From: Acidobacteriota bacterium
GTDB lineage: Bacteria; Acidobacteriota; Terriglobia; UBA7540
NCBI GenBank assembly: GCA_902812415.1
Contig: CADDZJ010000002.1
Span: forward strand, 1 to 64,000
Direction of reading: 5' to 3'
DNA length: 64,000 nucleotides
Shown: positions 17,515 to 26,255 of the stretch, piece after piece
Layout of the letters: each line of letters starts with the position of its first letter
Position numbering within the stretch: the first letter of the stretch is position 1
Notes under the pieces: generated by a model
The model's input: the letters and a program-made list of their open reading frames with translations, nothing else
Databases searched by the model: none
Told to the model about the DNA's origin: nothing
Translations under genes and position numbers: made by a program

Positions 17515-18867
17515 TCACAACCCCTCCCTGAACCTCGAGCGATAAACGAACCACCCGCCGACGATCGTCAGCAGACCAAGAAGCGCCTCTTTGGGGCGTA
17601 AAGCGGTCGTATAGACCAGCATCCAGACGCTTGCCGCGATAAACAAACCGGCGGCTCCCGGCACCCACCTGCCGGCCACCCGGAGACGCTTCCAACCCGG
17701 GCGACCTCGCACCCGAAAGAGACCTGCGGCAGCCAGTGCGGCGAAAAGAATCAAGGCAAAGCCGATGTAATAAATCAGGCTCTCGAAACTTCCGGTCAGC
17801 AACATCGCAATCGAAGCTATTGTTTGCCAGATGATGGCATTCGCAGGGGTCTTCCAAACCGGATGCAGACGCGCGGCATGGGTGAAAAACAATTTGTCCT
17901 GAGCCATCGCATAGTAAACACGCGGGCCTACCAGCGCCATCGCGCTGACACAGGAAACCAGGGCCAGAGCCATCATGCCGCTGAACACCGCGCCGCCCGC
18001 TCTTCCGAACAACGATTCAGCCGCAATCGAACCCACCTCGACCCGCCCCTCCAATGGATCCGGCGGAACGGCCATCATAAACACCGCATTGAGAGTCAGA
18101 TAAAAAACAGCGACAATCACCGTTCCCGTCACGAGCGAAACAGGCAGCGCGCGCTCGACATTTTTCATCTCCTCGGCAACGTAAGCGGCAGCGTTCCATC
18201 CCGAATAGGAAAACATGACAAACACCAGCGAGATGGCGAACTCCGCCGCGAGTCCGTGCGCCGAACTTCCAAAGACCGACTTTTGCAAATTTGAACCCTG
18301 CAGCTTGCCGGAGATAAATGCAAAGGTGAGGAACGCCAGAAGGACGACCAGCTTCATGCCTGTCAGGGCGTTTTGAAGATCAGCCGCGCTTCGCACGCTC
18401 AGGATATTGATGCCTCCGATCAGCGCAATCAGAAGAATTGCGATGCCTTCACCCGGGCCGAAATGCAGCCATGCCAGCCGAACTTGAGCGTGGCCAGGGG
18501 GCGGCGCTGGAGAGAAATAGCTCAGATAACTGGCAAAGGCCAGGGCTGTCGCAGCAATCGGAGCCGAAAAGCCCGCGAAAAATGATATCCAGCCGCTCAG
18601 AAATCCCCAGGCTCCTCCCCAGGCTTCGCGCAGGTAGGCGTATTCTGCGCCTGAGCGAGGAAAATTGATGCCCAGTTCAGCGTAAGTGAGACACCCTGCT
18701 ACCGCGACCACGGCTCCCGCCGCCCAGACGCTCATCACCCACCAGGGCCGGCCCAGGTTTGCAATCAGGAACCCGGTGGTCGTGAAGATTCCTGTCCCGA
18801 TCATGTTAGAGATGACTAGCGCAGTTGAGTGGGTAAGGGTGAGCTCACGACGCAGAGAGGAGTTCAT
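17515..18867 (-). CDS. APC-family amino acid permease
   Basis: An inner-membrane amino-acid/proton symporter or exchanger of 450 residues with about 12 membrane segments. The first helix has the family signature SNMIGTGIFTTTGF, where the unwound GTG(I)F loop binds substrate. FPRSGAEYAYLREAWGG and FSYSGWNAAAYVAEEM are typical of the LAT/AdiC-like branch. The substrate is not decided. It converges on the PHP gene with a gap of about 20 bases. A second APC permease in the window (45440-46792) is only distantly similar. Confidence 0.92.
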   Translation of the reverse strand: MNSSLRRELTLTHSTALVISNMIGTGIFTTTGFLIANLGRPWWVMSVWAAGAVVAVAGCLTYAELGINFPRSGAEYAYLREAWGGAWGFLSGWISFFAGFSAPIAATALAFASYLSYFSPAPPPGHAQVRLAWLHFGPGEGIAILLIALIGGINILSVRSAADLQNALTGMKLVVLLAFLTFAFISGKLQGSNLQKSVFGSSAHGLAAEFAISLVFVMFSYSGWNAAAYVAEEMKNVERALPVSLVTGTVIVAVFYLTLNAVFMMAVPPDPLEGRVEVGSIAAESLFGRAGGAVFSGMMALALVSCVSAMALVGPRVYYAMAQDKLFFTHAARLHPVWKTPANAIIWQTIASIAMLLTGSFESLIYYIGFALILFAALAAAGLFRVRGRPGWKRLRVAGRWVPGAAGLFIAASVWMLVYTTALRPKEALLGLLTIVGGWFVYRSRFREGL

Positions 18868-18976
18868 AGACCATCAGACGCGAGCCTCGGAACGCGCTTC
18901 AGCGAGCTTCCGGGAATTCTTTACTCTTCTCGCTGCATGAATTCTTGCGCCCCCACGGAGCGGGAAGCTTTGGAGA

Positions 18977-19063
18977 TCAGGTAAATCGAGAAATTCCTGG
19001 GATTCGCGGGAGGACCAAAAAATAGACGACCAGGAAAAGGCCTAAAATCAGCAAATCTACCAT
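18977..19063 (-). CDS. Possible 28-residue hydrophobic peptide, leaderless
   Basis: An ATG frame of 28 codons encodes MVDLLILGLFLVVYFLVLP followed by a short basic tail, so one membrane helix. A TATAAT hexamer lies six bases before the ATG, so a transcript might start close to or at the start codon. No Shine-Dalgarno sequence is seen. I recognise no family. It may be chance, since hydrophobic frames this short are common. Confidence 0.25.
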   Translation of the reverse strand: MVDLLILGLFLVVYFLVLPRIPGISRFT

Positions 19064-19249
19064 GAATGTATTATACGCTATGGCGCGCGCAACACACCAT
19101 TCTCAGCCGCCATGCGCCAGACCATCAACAACACGGCACTTCCAGCGACTTGCACAAATTCTTCTTGCGTGGGCGCGGGCCTCCCGCCCGTGCCCACGAC
19201 CGAGACGACCGTGCCACAATGGGTTGCTGCCGCGCGAAAAACTCGCCAA

Positions 19250-19336
19250 ACCGTCATCTCGAGGAGCCGAAGGCGGTCCCACTCGCTGCGCTCAGGGCAG
19301 GCTCTGAGTGAAACGAAGGAAGGATCATTCTGTTGA
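19250..19336. repeat. Dispersed repeat, partial copy 2
   Basis: Shares GAGGAGCCGAAGGCGGTCC and TGAGTGAAACGAAGGAAG with the element at 233-351, but carries an insertion (ACTCGCTGCGCTCAGG) between the two blocks and lacks the second arm. It lies in the gap between an APC permease gene and the UxaA-type gene. Confidence 0.65.
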
Positions 19337-19453
19337 GCAAATCCCACAAATACCGGGATGTCTCGCTCCGCTCAGCACGGCAGTCCCCGGCTTTTTCCGG
19401 AATCCATCGGACGATTAGGAACCGAGCTTTCACAACATCGACGCGTTGAGATG

Positions 19454-21028
19454 TTAGAGCGCCGGCCACAGCGATTCCCAGATTTTGAATTCCGTGTGAT
19501 AGCCAGCCTCTTCAGCCCGCGTTAGCTTCCTCCCCGACGCGACATCCAATGTATCCTGAAATATCCTTCGACCCACTTCTTCTGTCGTCGCCTCCCGGTC
19601 AAGGATGGTTCCCGCATTGATATCGATATCGCCATTCACACGGGCAAGTGGCGTATTGGACCCAATCTTCAACACCGGACCGAGCGCGCAACCGATGCCG
19701 GTTCCGCGTCCGGTGGTGAAAAGGGCCACTTGAGCGCCGCTCAGGAAGAGAGCCGGAGTGGAAATCTGATCATAGCCGGGAGTATAGAGCACGTAGAGTC
19801 CCTTACGGTCTCCCAGCCACTCTCCGTATTCCACCAGGTCTTCGACAATCGACGTTCCCCCTTTCGCCTTGACGCCCGATGACTTGAGATAGATATTGTA
19901 AAGCCCGCCTTTCTTGTTCCCCGGCGAGGGATTATCGCGGAAGTCGCCGAAATCATCGCCGAAAGACTTCACGTAATGCTCATAACGCTTCAGAGCATTC
20001 ATCAGCTTGCGCCCCACCTCGCGCGTGCGCGCGCGACGCGCAAGGTCCACCATGGCCGCGCCCTGAAGCTCAGGAATTTCGGGAAGGAAGACTGCGGCTC
20101 CAGCCTTTACGAACATGTCGGCGGCAACCCCCACCGCCGGGTTCGCGGTCACGCCAGACCAGCGATCCGATCCGCCGCACTTGGTGCCCACAATCAACCT
20201 GGAAATCGGCGCCGGCTCACGCCGGAATTGATTGGCGTAATGGAGTTGCTTTTCCACCAACTCCAGCCCGCGCTCCACCGTCTTGCGGCTGCCGCCTGAA
20301 TTCTGAATGACCAGATTGATGACGCGTTGATTATAATTCGGCACGGACTCCTGAAACACCGGCGCCGAGCATTCCACGCACGTCTTGCCGCAACCTAGAT
20401 CAATATAAATCGCAGCTCCCAAGTTCGGGTGGCGCAAAGTATTGGCAAGCAGTTGGTTCAGCAAGTCAACCGCCTTGCCATCCGGCATGCCGCAGCCGGA
20501 TTCCTGCGAGATGGGCACAACGCCATCAACATTTGGAAATTTTTCGCGCGAATAGATTTCCCTCATGGCGCGCGAAGCGATGGCGTGCGCCTCAGTGGAA
20601 GAGCACATGCCAGAAGTCACGATTCCCACGTAATTGCGCGCGCCTACCGAGCCATCCGGTCGGTGATACCCCTCAAAAGTCAGGCTGGCGAGCGTGGGAT
20701 CCTGCGGCGTGGGCTGCGGGTTGTCCCGATAGTGGGCCCTCAGTTTCGGCAGTCGATCTTCCAGATTATCCTCACTGATCGGATCGCCCGGTTCAACATC
20801 TTTTGAAGCAAGCCCGATGGGATCGCCCAACGTAACGTAGATTCCGCCCTTGGCAATTTTTTGAATGGCGAAGCTTTGACCTCGCATGACCCGCCCGGTC
20901 AGAATGATGAGTTCGCCGCGATAGCGAAGCGGCGTTTCCTTTTCCAGATAATCGACCGTCGCTACCGCGACGTTGTCCTTTTCAGGGCGAATCACAATCG
21001 CAACATCTTCCAAATTTCTGGGTTCCAT
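19454..21028 (-). CDS. UxaA-family sugar-acid dehydratase (altronate/galactarate type)
   Basis: A 524-residue lyase with an N-terminal SAF-like domain (residues 1-90) and the large UxaA/GarD domain. Altronate and galactarate dehydratases of this family remove water from sugar acids with iron or manganese. Visible family signatures are GYHRPDGSVGARNYVGIV, SQESGCGMPDGKAVDLL, GTKCGGSDRWSGVTANPAVG, and FTTGRGTGIGCALGPVLKIGSNT. I chose the ATG at 21028, which has AAGGTG upstream; the frame is open to 21088. Which sugar acid it uses is not clear, but the neighbours suggest hexuronate or deoxysugar catabolism. Confidence 0.88.
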   Translation of the reverse strand: MEPRNLEDVAIVIRPEKDNVAVATVDYLEKETPLRYRGELIILTGRVMRGQSFAIQKIAKGGIYVTLGDPIGLASKDVEPGDPISEDNLEDRLPKLRAHYRDNPQPTPQDPTLASLTFEGYHRPDGSVGARNYVGIVTSGMCSSTEAHAIASRAMREIYSREKFPNVDGVVPISQESGCGMPDGKAVDLLNQLLANTLRHPNLGAAIYIDLGCGKTCVECSAPVFQESVPNYNQRVINLVIQNSGGSRKTVERGLELVEKQLHYANQFRREPAPISRLIVGTKCGGSDRWSGVTANPAVGVAADMFVKAGAAVFLPEIPELQGAAMVDLARRARTREVGRKLMNALKRYEHYVKSFGDDFGDFRDNPSPGNKKGGLYNIYLKSSGVKAKGGTSIVEDLVEYGEWLGDRKGLYVLYTPGYDQISTPALFLSGAQVALFTTGRGTGIGCALGPVLKIGSNTPLARVNGDIDINAGTILDREATTEEVGRRIFQDTLDVASGRKLTRAEEAGYHTEFKIWESLWPAL

Positions 21029-21404
21029 AATCACCTTTCTCATATGCTGACGAAGACTTTGTAGCGGCGGCTTTATGCTGCCATTCATGCGTTATCAACG
21101 CAAGACCTATGGCGCGATCTAAAAAAACCGCCACATCCCTCATGCAGGTTTTCCGCCTTTTGGCAAATGGGTTGGCTCATTACACATCAAGATTCCGAAC
21201 CCAAAAGCATGAGCCATAATGTCCGTATCTATTGTATGACGCGAATTCCCCAATAACGCAATCGGGGCTCGTCTATTTGCTGCTGAAGGTAATTCAAGGC
21301 CGTGTGTCATTCATCGCTGGCTTCGCACTCGGCTTGCCCTTGCTCGTGGAAACATGATAGATTGCGTGTTTTCTTTGCAGAATGCCATCTCGGAGATCAA
21401 CTTC

Positions 21405-22391
21405 ATGGATCCTCTTGAAATTGCCACGATTGGAAAGACCGGACTTCAGGTTACGCGCCTCGGGATGGGATCTGCGCCCCTGGGCGGCCTCTTTCAGGAC
21501 GTTGCCGAGGAGCAGGCGCTGGCTGCGGTAAAACGCGCGCTGGCTCTCGGCATCAACTTCTTTGACACCGCTCCGCTTTACGGCCACGGCAAAAGCGAAA
21601 CCTACCTTGGCAAGGCTCTGGCAAGCGTTCCGCGCTCTTCTTATGTTCTGGCCACCAAAGTGGGACGCTTATTGGTTCCGACAGATCCGAACCAGCTTGA
21701 GAAGCGCGAATTTGATAATCCTTTCCCATTCAAGCCGGTCTTCGATTTCAGCTACGATGCCGTGATGCGCTCTTTGGAGGAGAGCCTGAAGCGTCTGGAC
21801 CTGGATCACGTGGACATCCTGCACATTCATGATCCGGATGACCATTATGAGCAGGCCATCAAGGGCGCATATCCGGCCCTGGCCAAACTCCGCAGCGATG
21901 GCGTGATTCGCGCGGTCGGGGCTGGAATGAACCAGGCTGAAATGCTCGCGCGTTTTGCGCGCGAAGGGGATTTTGATTGCTTCCTCCTGGCCGGGCGTTA
22001 CACGCTCATCGATCATACTGGCCTGAAGGAATTGCTCCCTTTGTGCGTGGAGAAAGACATCAGCATCATTATTGGAGGCCCCTATAACAGCGGCGTTCTC
22101 GCCACTGGCGCCCGGCCGGGCGCCAAATTCAATTACGATAATGCTCCCGAAGAGGTGCTCCAAAAAGTCCGTAGAGTTGAGGAAGTCTGCGCCCGGCACC
22201 ATGTGCCGATGAAGGCTGCTGCGCTGCAATTCCCTCTGGCCCACCCCGCTGTGGCTTCGATCATCCCGGGTGGACGCTCGGTTGAAGAAATAGAGGAAAA
22301 CTTCCGGCTGGTCAGCCATCCCATTCCGAAGGATTTCTGGAATGACCTTCGCAAAGCCGGAATCATCCCTGATGAGGCCCCCACACCCTGA
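21405..22391 (+). CDS. Aldo/keto reductase (D-threo-aldose/L-fucose dehydrogenase type)
   Basis: An NAD(P)-dependent oxidoreductase of the AKR superfamily, 328 residues. It begins IATIGKTGLQVTRLGMGSAPLGG, as in D-threo-aldose 1-dehydrogenase and pyridoxal 4-dehydrogenase. Catalytic residues lie in FFDTAPLYGHGKSE (Asp, Tyr), ATKVGR (Lys) and ILHIHDPDD (His). The C-terminal NAD(P) loop is SIIPGGRSVEEIEEN. The ATG at 21405 fits where similarity begins; the frame is open to 21354. It stands next to a UxaA-type dehydratase and a RhaT-like transporter, which fits L-fucose or related sugar oxidation. Confidence 0.9.
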   Translation: MDPLEIATIGKTGLQVTRLGMGSAPLGGLFQDVAEEQALAAVKRALALGINFFDTAPLYGHGKSETYLGKALASVPRSSYVLATKVGRLLVPTDPNQLEKREFDNPFPFKPVFDFSYDAVMRSLEESLKRLDLDHVDILHIHDPDDHYEQAIKGAYPALAKLRSDGVIRAVGAGMNQAEMLARFAREGDFDCFLLAGRYTLIDHTGLKELLPLCVEKDISIIIGGPYNSGVLATGARPGAKFNYDNAPEEVLQKVRRVEEVCARHHVPMKAAALQFPLAHPAVASIIPGGRSVEEIEENFRLVSHPIPKDFWNDLRKAGIIPDEAPTP

Positions 22392-22450
22392 GCGCTCTCC
22401 AGCGAGGGGCTTGGGGGCGTTCTGTGTCTCGACGTGTTCGCCGCAGGGCG

Positions 22451-23467
22451 TTACATCCTGTTCGCCACTCCCGAAACGCCGGAAGCAATCACGAGAACGA
22501 TCAAGCCCACCAGCATGTACCACTTGGCCTGTGAACTCGATCCCTTCCACTCGCCTGTTACAAAGCCCCAGATGCCGGAAAAGATAATCATGGTGGCCAT
22601 GAAGATGGGCCAGCCTACCACGGTTCCGATTTCTCCCATCAGGCCGGCGCCGCGTCCGTAGAAAACAACCCCGCCGTACCAGAGAAACGCCATCCCCAAG
22701 CCAATTAGAAATACACGACCGGACTTCGGCATGGCGAAGTTCTTCCATGTCCGGTTGCGGCTCAGCAAAAAGAGGGTATAAATGGCATTCGCAATGAAGC
22801 CGCCCACCAACGCCACCATCCAGACAAAGTACTGCGCCCCTCCCGCCTCAGCCCCGGCCAGGAGCGCTGTCTGCGTGATAGGTTTGCTGAAACTGAAGGC
22901 CAGATTCAGCATGCAGGAGAAAATGCCGCTGAAGATGCAGATGAGCAGGCCGACGGTAAAGCTTCCTTTCTGGCCCGCCTCGTTCTGCGCGGCTTTGGAA
23001 GCGTCACGCTTCTTTCCCGCGATCCCCACCAGAGTCACCCCGACCAGCAGGATGATGACCGAGAGGATCACCATTAAACCTTTGGGCTGAAACACCAGTT
23101 CCGGCGTTCCGACAACCAAAGGGATGAGCGAGCCGAGCGCCGCCGTGATTCCAATCAGCACCGCAACGCCCATGGCCAGCCCCATGCGATCGACGCCCAG
23201 CCCGGAAAGCACAGAGCCAATTCCCCACCCGGCCCCATAAAGAAACACCAGTTCCAGGTTCTTGCCCGGAGCCGCGCCGAGGGTCTGCATCAGATGCGGC
23301 ACCGTAATCGCGGCCAGAACGATCGGCATGATCAGCAGGGAAAACAGGGCATAAATCAACCAGATGTTCTCCCATTTCCATGGCTCCGTCCGTTTGAGGC
23401 CCAGAAAATAAGTGCCCTGCATGAACCCACCGATAACAATTAAGAAAAATCCCAGCGATTCGTTCAT
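22451..23467 (-). CDS. RhaT-like sugar/proton symporter (DMT superfamily)
   Basis: An inner-membrane transporter of 338 residues with about ten hydrophobic segments. The start ESLGFFLIVIGGFMQGTYFL and the following KRTEPWKWENIWLIYALFSL match L-rhamnose/proton symporters. GWGIGSVLSGLGVDRMGLAMG and FSGIFSCMLNLAFSFSKPI are further family blocks. The sugar may be rhamnose, fucose or another deoxysugar. It ends head-on with the aldo/keto reductase gene. The zinc dehydrogenase gene lies upstream on the same strand, about 90 bases away. Confidence 0.87.
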   Translation of the reverse strand: MNESLGFFLIVIGGFMQGTYFLGLKRTEPWKWENIWLIYALFSLLIMPIVLAAITVPHLMQTLGAAPGKNLELVFLYGAGWGIGSVLSGLGVDRMGLAMGVAVLIGITAALGSLIPLVVGTPELVFQPKGLMVILSVIILLVGVTLVGIAGKKRDASKAAQNEAGQKGSFTVGLLICIFSGIFSCMLNLAFSFSKPITQTALLAGAEAGGAQYFVWMVALVGGFIANAIYTLFLLSRNRTWKNFAMPKSGRVFLIGLGMAFLWYGGVVFYGRGAGLMGEIGTVVGWPIFMATMIIFSGIWGFVTGEWKGSSSQAKWYMLVGLIVLVIASGVSGVANRM

Positions 23468-23554
23468 GGTTCAGGCCCTCTCCTTGTGGAACTCGCGTGA
23501 TCGACGCAGTTTTTGATGTGCGCGCTACCGCGCGGCCAGTTGGGGCTCGTCGCG

Positions 23555-24688
23555 CTACATTCGCAACAGCCCTTTAATATAGTCCTCGCGTTGAAAATCC
23601 TGCTCAAAGGCGCGGTGAATCTCTTCGAGCGCAGAGTAGCGATGCGTCACAAACGGCAGCGCCCGGATCTTGCCCGAGGCCATCAGATCACGGGCGAGGC
23701 GATAGGTCGAGGGTCTGCCGTCAGCATCAAATCCCCCGGAAGCGCCCACCGCGGCTACGAGAGTTGGCTCGAGAAACAGCACCGTGCAGAGAAGGCCGAT
23801 GTCTCGCCCCTTGTGTCCGTGCCCATAGAGCAGGATCGTCCCCTGTTTTCGAAGCAAAGCCGGAATCTGCTCGAAAATCACCGGATTGCCGCAGGATTCG
23901 ATCAGATAATGGATACGCTCGCCGGAAGTCAACTCCTGAACGGCTTCCACAAGATTCTGCCGCGCGACGTTGATAGGCGTTCCGCCAAACTGTCGCGCCA
24001 ATTCCAGATTTCTTTCGCGAAGATCGCTGACCAGGATCAGCCCTTCAAACTGCTTGATGTTGCGCAGATATTGCAGGAAGAGCAACCCGGCGGGCCCCGC
24101 CCCGCAGATCAGGATATTGCGGATTCGCTCCCCCCCGTTCAGAGTGTAACGCCCCGGCGAGCGCTCAGCGCGGTCGCTCGAATGGAGCACGCAGCCCAGC
24201 GGCTCAATCAGCGCTCCCAATTCCGCAGAAACCCCTGCCGGCAGCTTGAGGCAGTTTAGAGCCGGAATGGCAATATATTCCGCAAGCGCGCCAGGCAAGC
24301 CCGTGATCCCATGCTCACCATAGAACTGGCACTGATGCGAATCTCCGGAAGCGCAATAGGGACAAAGCGGATAACGGCCCTGGCTGTAACAGTTTCGTCC
24401 CTGATCGCATACAACCCAATCGCCCGGCTTCAAGTCTTTCACCGCCCGGCCCACCTCTGCGATTTCGCCGCAGAATTCATGACCCAGTATCTGGGGCTGA
24501 ACCGTGAGCGGAATGGGCTGCCCCTTCGAATCCAGATTGTAATTTCCCTGGCCGCGAAACAGGTGCAGATCAGTTCCGCAAACGCCCACAGCCCGTACCT
24601 TGACGATCACTTCATGGGGCGAGACCGTGGGATCCGGCGTCTGACGCACCACAATCTTCTCAACGTCTTCAAGAACCGCAGCTTTCAT
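23555..24688 (-). CDS. Zinc-dependent alcohol/polyol dehydrogenase (MDR family)
   Basis: A 377-residue medium-chain dehydrogenase. The catalytic zinc site lies in VCGTDLHLFRG (Cys) and GHEFCGEIAEVG (His-Glu). The structural zinc region is CPYCASGDSHQC. The nucleotide-binding Rossmann motif is ICGAGPAGLLFLQYL. It likely oxidises a sugar, polyol or sugar acid with NAD(P). It sits upstream of the RhaT-like gene on the same strand and downstream of the epimerase gene, and so belongs to the sugar-utilisation group. Confidence 0.88.
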   Translation of the reverse strand: MKAAVLEDVEKIVVRQTPDPTVSPHEVIVKVRAVGVCGTDLHLFRGQGNYNLDSKGQPIPLTVQPQILGHEFCGEIAEVGRAVKDLKPGDWVVCDQGRNCYSQGRYPLCPYCASGDSHQCQFYGEHGITGLPGALAEYIAIPALNCLKLPAGVSAELGALIEPLGCVLHSSDRAERSPGRYTLNGGERIRNILICGAGPAGLLFLQYLRNIKQFEGLILVSDLRERNLELARQFGGTPINVARQNLVEAVQELTSGERIHYLIESCGNPVIFEQIPALLRKQGTILLYGHGHKGRDIGLLCTVLFLEPTLVAAVGASGGFDADGRPSTYRLARDLMASGKIRALPFVTHRYSALEEIHRAFEQDFQREDYIKGLLRM

Positions 24689-24847
24689 CAGGAATCCTTA
24701 TGTGAACTGCCAACATGATAGCAGAGGAACTCCATGGGTAGGCTTCATTCCTCTGCTCCAAACAGATGGAGTCGAGTCAAACCTGCGCCTGTCGTTTTAT
24801 CTCTGCCGCTTTCTGTCTTCCGCCTTCTGCTTTCCGTTTTCTGTATC

Positions 24848-25897
24848 CTACTCCTCTAAATCCGAGGTATCCAGCCGCCCTTCTCGGTTCAGCTTTTCAA
24901 AAATGCCGATTGTTTCCCGAATTCCCTCCTCCAGCGAAGTCCTCGGCACTTCGCCGAGATCGCGCACCAACGCACTATCGTCCAAATCGGCGGCAATCGG
25001 AAGCTGCTTTCCTTCCACGCGGATCAGCTTTCGCGCCCCCGGTGCGACCTTTTCCAAAGTGTCGATGAACTCCTCCATCTGGATCACGGAGCCGCGAAGC
25101 GAATAGACACGAGCCCCCGGCAGGTCCGCTTCGGCGCACTTCAGAAAGATGCGCGCTGTATCGTCGACGTACTGCATATCAAATCCACCGGTGAACCGAA
25201 TGGTATAGGGCCGGCGCATAACAATAGACTTTATGGCTTTGGTCGGGGCGGAAGTTAATCCCTGATCGCGGCCTACGCCGTAGACAGCCCATGGCCGGAG
25301 ACCGATGCTTGAAATACTCTCGGTTGCAAAATAGACGCGTGCATTGCCCTCGTTACATTGCTTGAAAACTCCATAATGCGTGCCCGGATGCAAAACGGCA
25401 TCTTCGGCCACAGTCACTCCACCGTAAAATTCTTCTGGCCCAAACACCGCTGCGGAACTGGCATAGACGATGCGCCTTACGAGGTCCCGATGGCGCCGCG
25501 CCACTTCAAAAACGTTCAACGTGCCAAGCACATTCACCTGAGCGCCCAGCACTGGATTTGCAGCGCAGGCAGGAACCTGAAGCGCCGCCAGGTGGATGAT
25601 ATGTGTGATGCCATGTTCCACCACCGCGCGTTCCAGGCTCTCGGTCTGCGTCACATCCCCCTGGATGAAGCCTGCCGCGCGGAGACGCTCGTCGGGGAGG
25701 AGCGCCTCAAGCCGGTGGGCTTTGGGATCGGTATCAAAAATCCACGGCTGATCCCCCCGTTCGACAAGATTTTTCACAATCCAGGCGCCAATGCACCCTT
25801 TAGCACCTGTTATCAGGAAGCGTGAATTCCTATTTCCGCCCCGCCGGGCTGTTTCTCCATCAACTCTTTTATTTTCCATGCGACGCATTATAAGCAT
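24848..25897 (-). CDS. NAD-dependent epimerase/dehydratase (extended SDR)
   Basis: A 349-residue extended short-chain dehydrogenase. The NAD-binding motif is ITGAKGCIGAWIVKNL (about residues 29-44). YGVFKQCNEGNARVY holds the catalytic Tyr-x3-Lys. Relatives act on nucleotide sugars or on sugar acids (uronate dehydrogenase-like). It is likely the first gene of the epimerase-dehydrogenase-RhaT set on this strand. Several closely spaced ATGs (25897, 25888, 25879) make the start uncertain; a TATAAT lies across the first of them, favouring 25879. Confidence 0.85.
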   Translation of the reverse strand: MLIMRRMENKRVDGETARRGGNRNSRFLITGAKGCIGAWIVKNLVERGDQPWIFDTDPKAHRLEALLPDERLRAAGFIQGDVTQTESLERAVVEHGITHIIHLAALQVPACAANPVLGAQVNVLGTLNVFEVARRHRDLVRRIVYASSAAVFGPEEFYGGVTVAEDAVLHPGTHYGVFKQCNEGNARVYFATESISSIGLRPWAVYGVGRDQGLTSAPTKAIKSIVMRRPYTIRFTGGFDMQYVDDTARIFLKCAEADLPGARVYSLRGSVIQMEEFIDTLEKVAPGARKLIRVEGKQLPIAADLDDSALVRDLGEVPRTSLEEGIRETIGIFEKLNREGRLDTSDLEE

Positions 25898-26255
25898 CCG
25901 AGGGTGAATCTCAAAGTAAATTTCAAAGCATATCGTATGATTTTAGAATAAGAAACCGATGCGATTGGTCTTCTTAACTTCTCGCTCAGATGCCCTCTAA
26001 ATCTCGTCCACCGGTCAGAGTATTTTCTTGCTGAATTGCGCGCATGACGAAAGATTATTCATTCCAGCAGACGAAATACTTAACCATTTTTATTGACGCG
26101 CGCGATACGGATGTGCTATAAATAGAAATTCAACAAACAATTTCTCTAAAATCTCTCCTAAATGTTATCCTGACTCTTTCAGATATGAATTACCCCCCAA
26201 TTTACTGCGTCTCGCCGCAGTTGCGGAGGCGAAGCGCAACCGGAGGCTAGTTTCT
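25898..26255. other. Intergenic region upstream of hppA
   Basis: AT-rich stretch between divergent genes. It carries a strong sigma70-like promoter for the pyrophosphatase gene (26093-26122) and a leader of about 125 bases. I see no small gene or further structure. Confidence 0.5.
26093..26122 (+). promoter_or_regulatory. Predicted sigma70-type promoter of hppA
   Basis: TTGACG (26093-26098) and TATAAA (26117-26122) each match five of six consensus bases with an 18-base spacer. The hppA start codon lies about 130 bases downstream, with no other gene between. Confidence 0.6.

Larger units (their letters stand above)
18868..19453. other. Intergenic region with repeats
   Basis: No clear gene here apart from a possible 28-residue peptide at 18977-19063. 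It holds the hairpin GTGGGCGCGGGC...GCCCGTGCCCAC (19169-19197), whose core resembles CACGGGCGTCCCGCCCGTG at 52675-52693. It also holds a partial copy of the 233-351 repeat family at about 19250-19336. Confidence 0.6.

Noticed and set aside
21669-22748. A 359-codon frame on the minus strand
   Set aside because: Antisense to the aldo/keto reductase gene and overlapping the RhaT-like gene in another frame; no domain.
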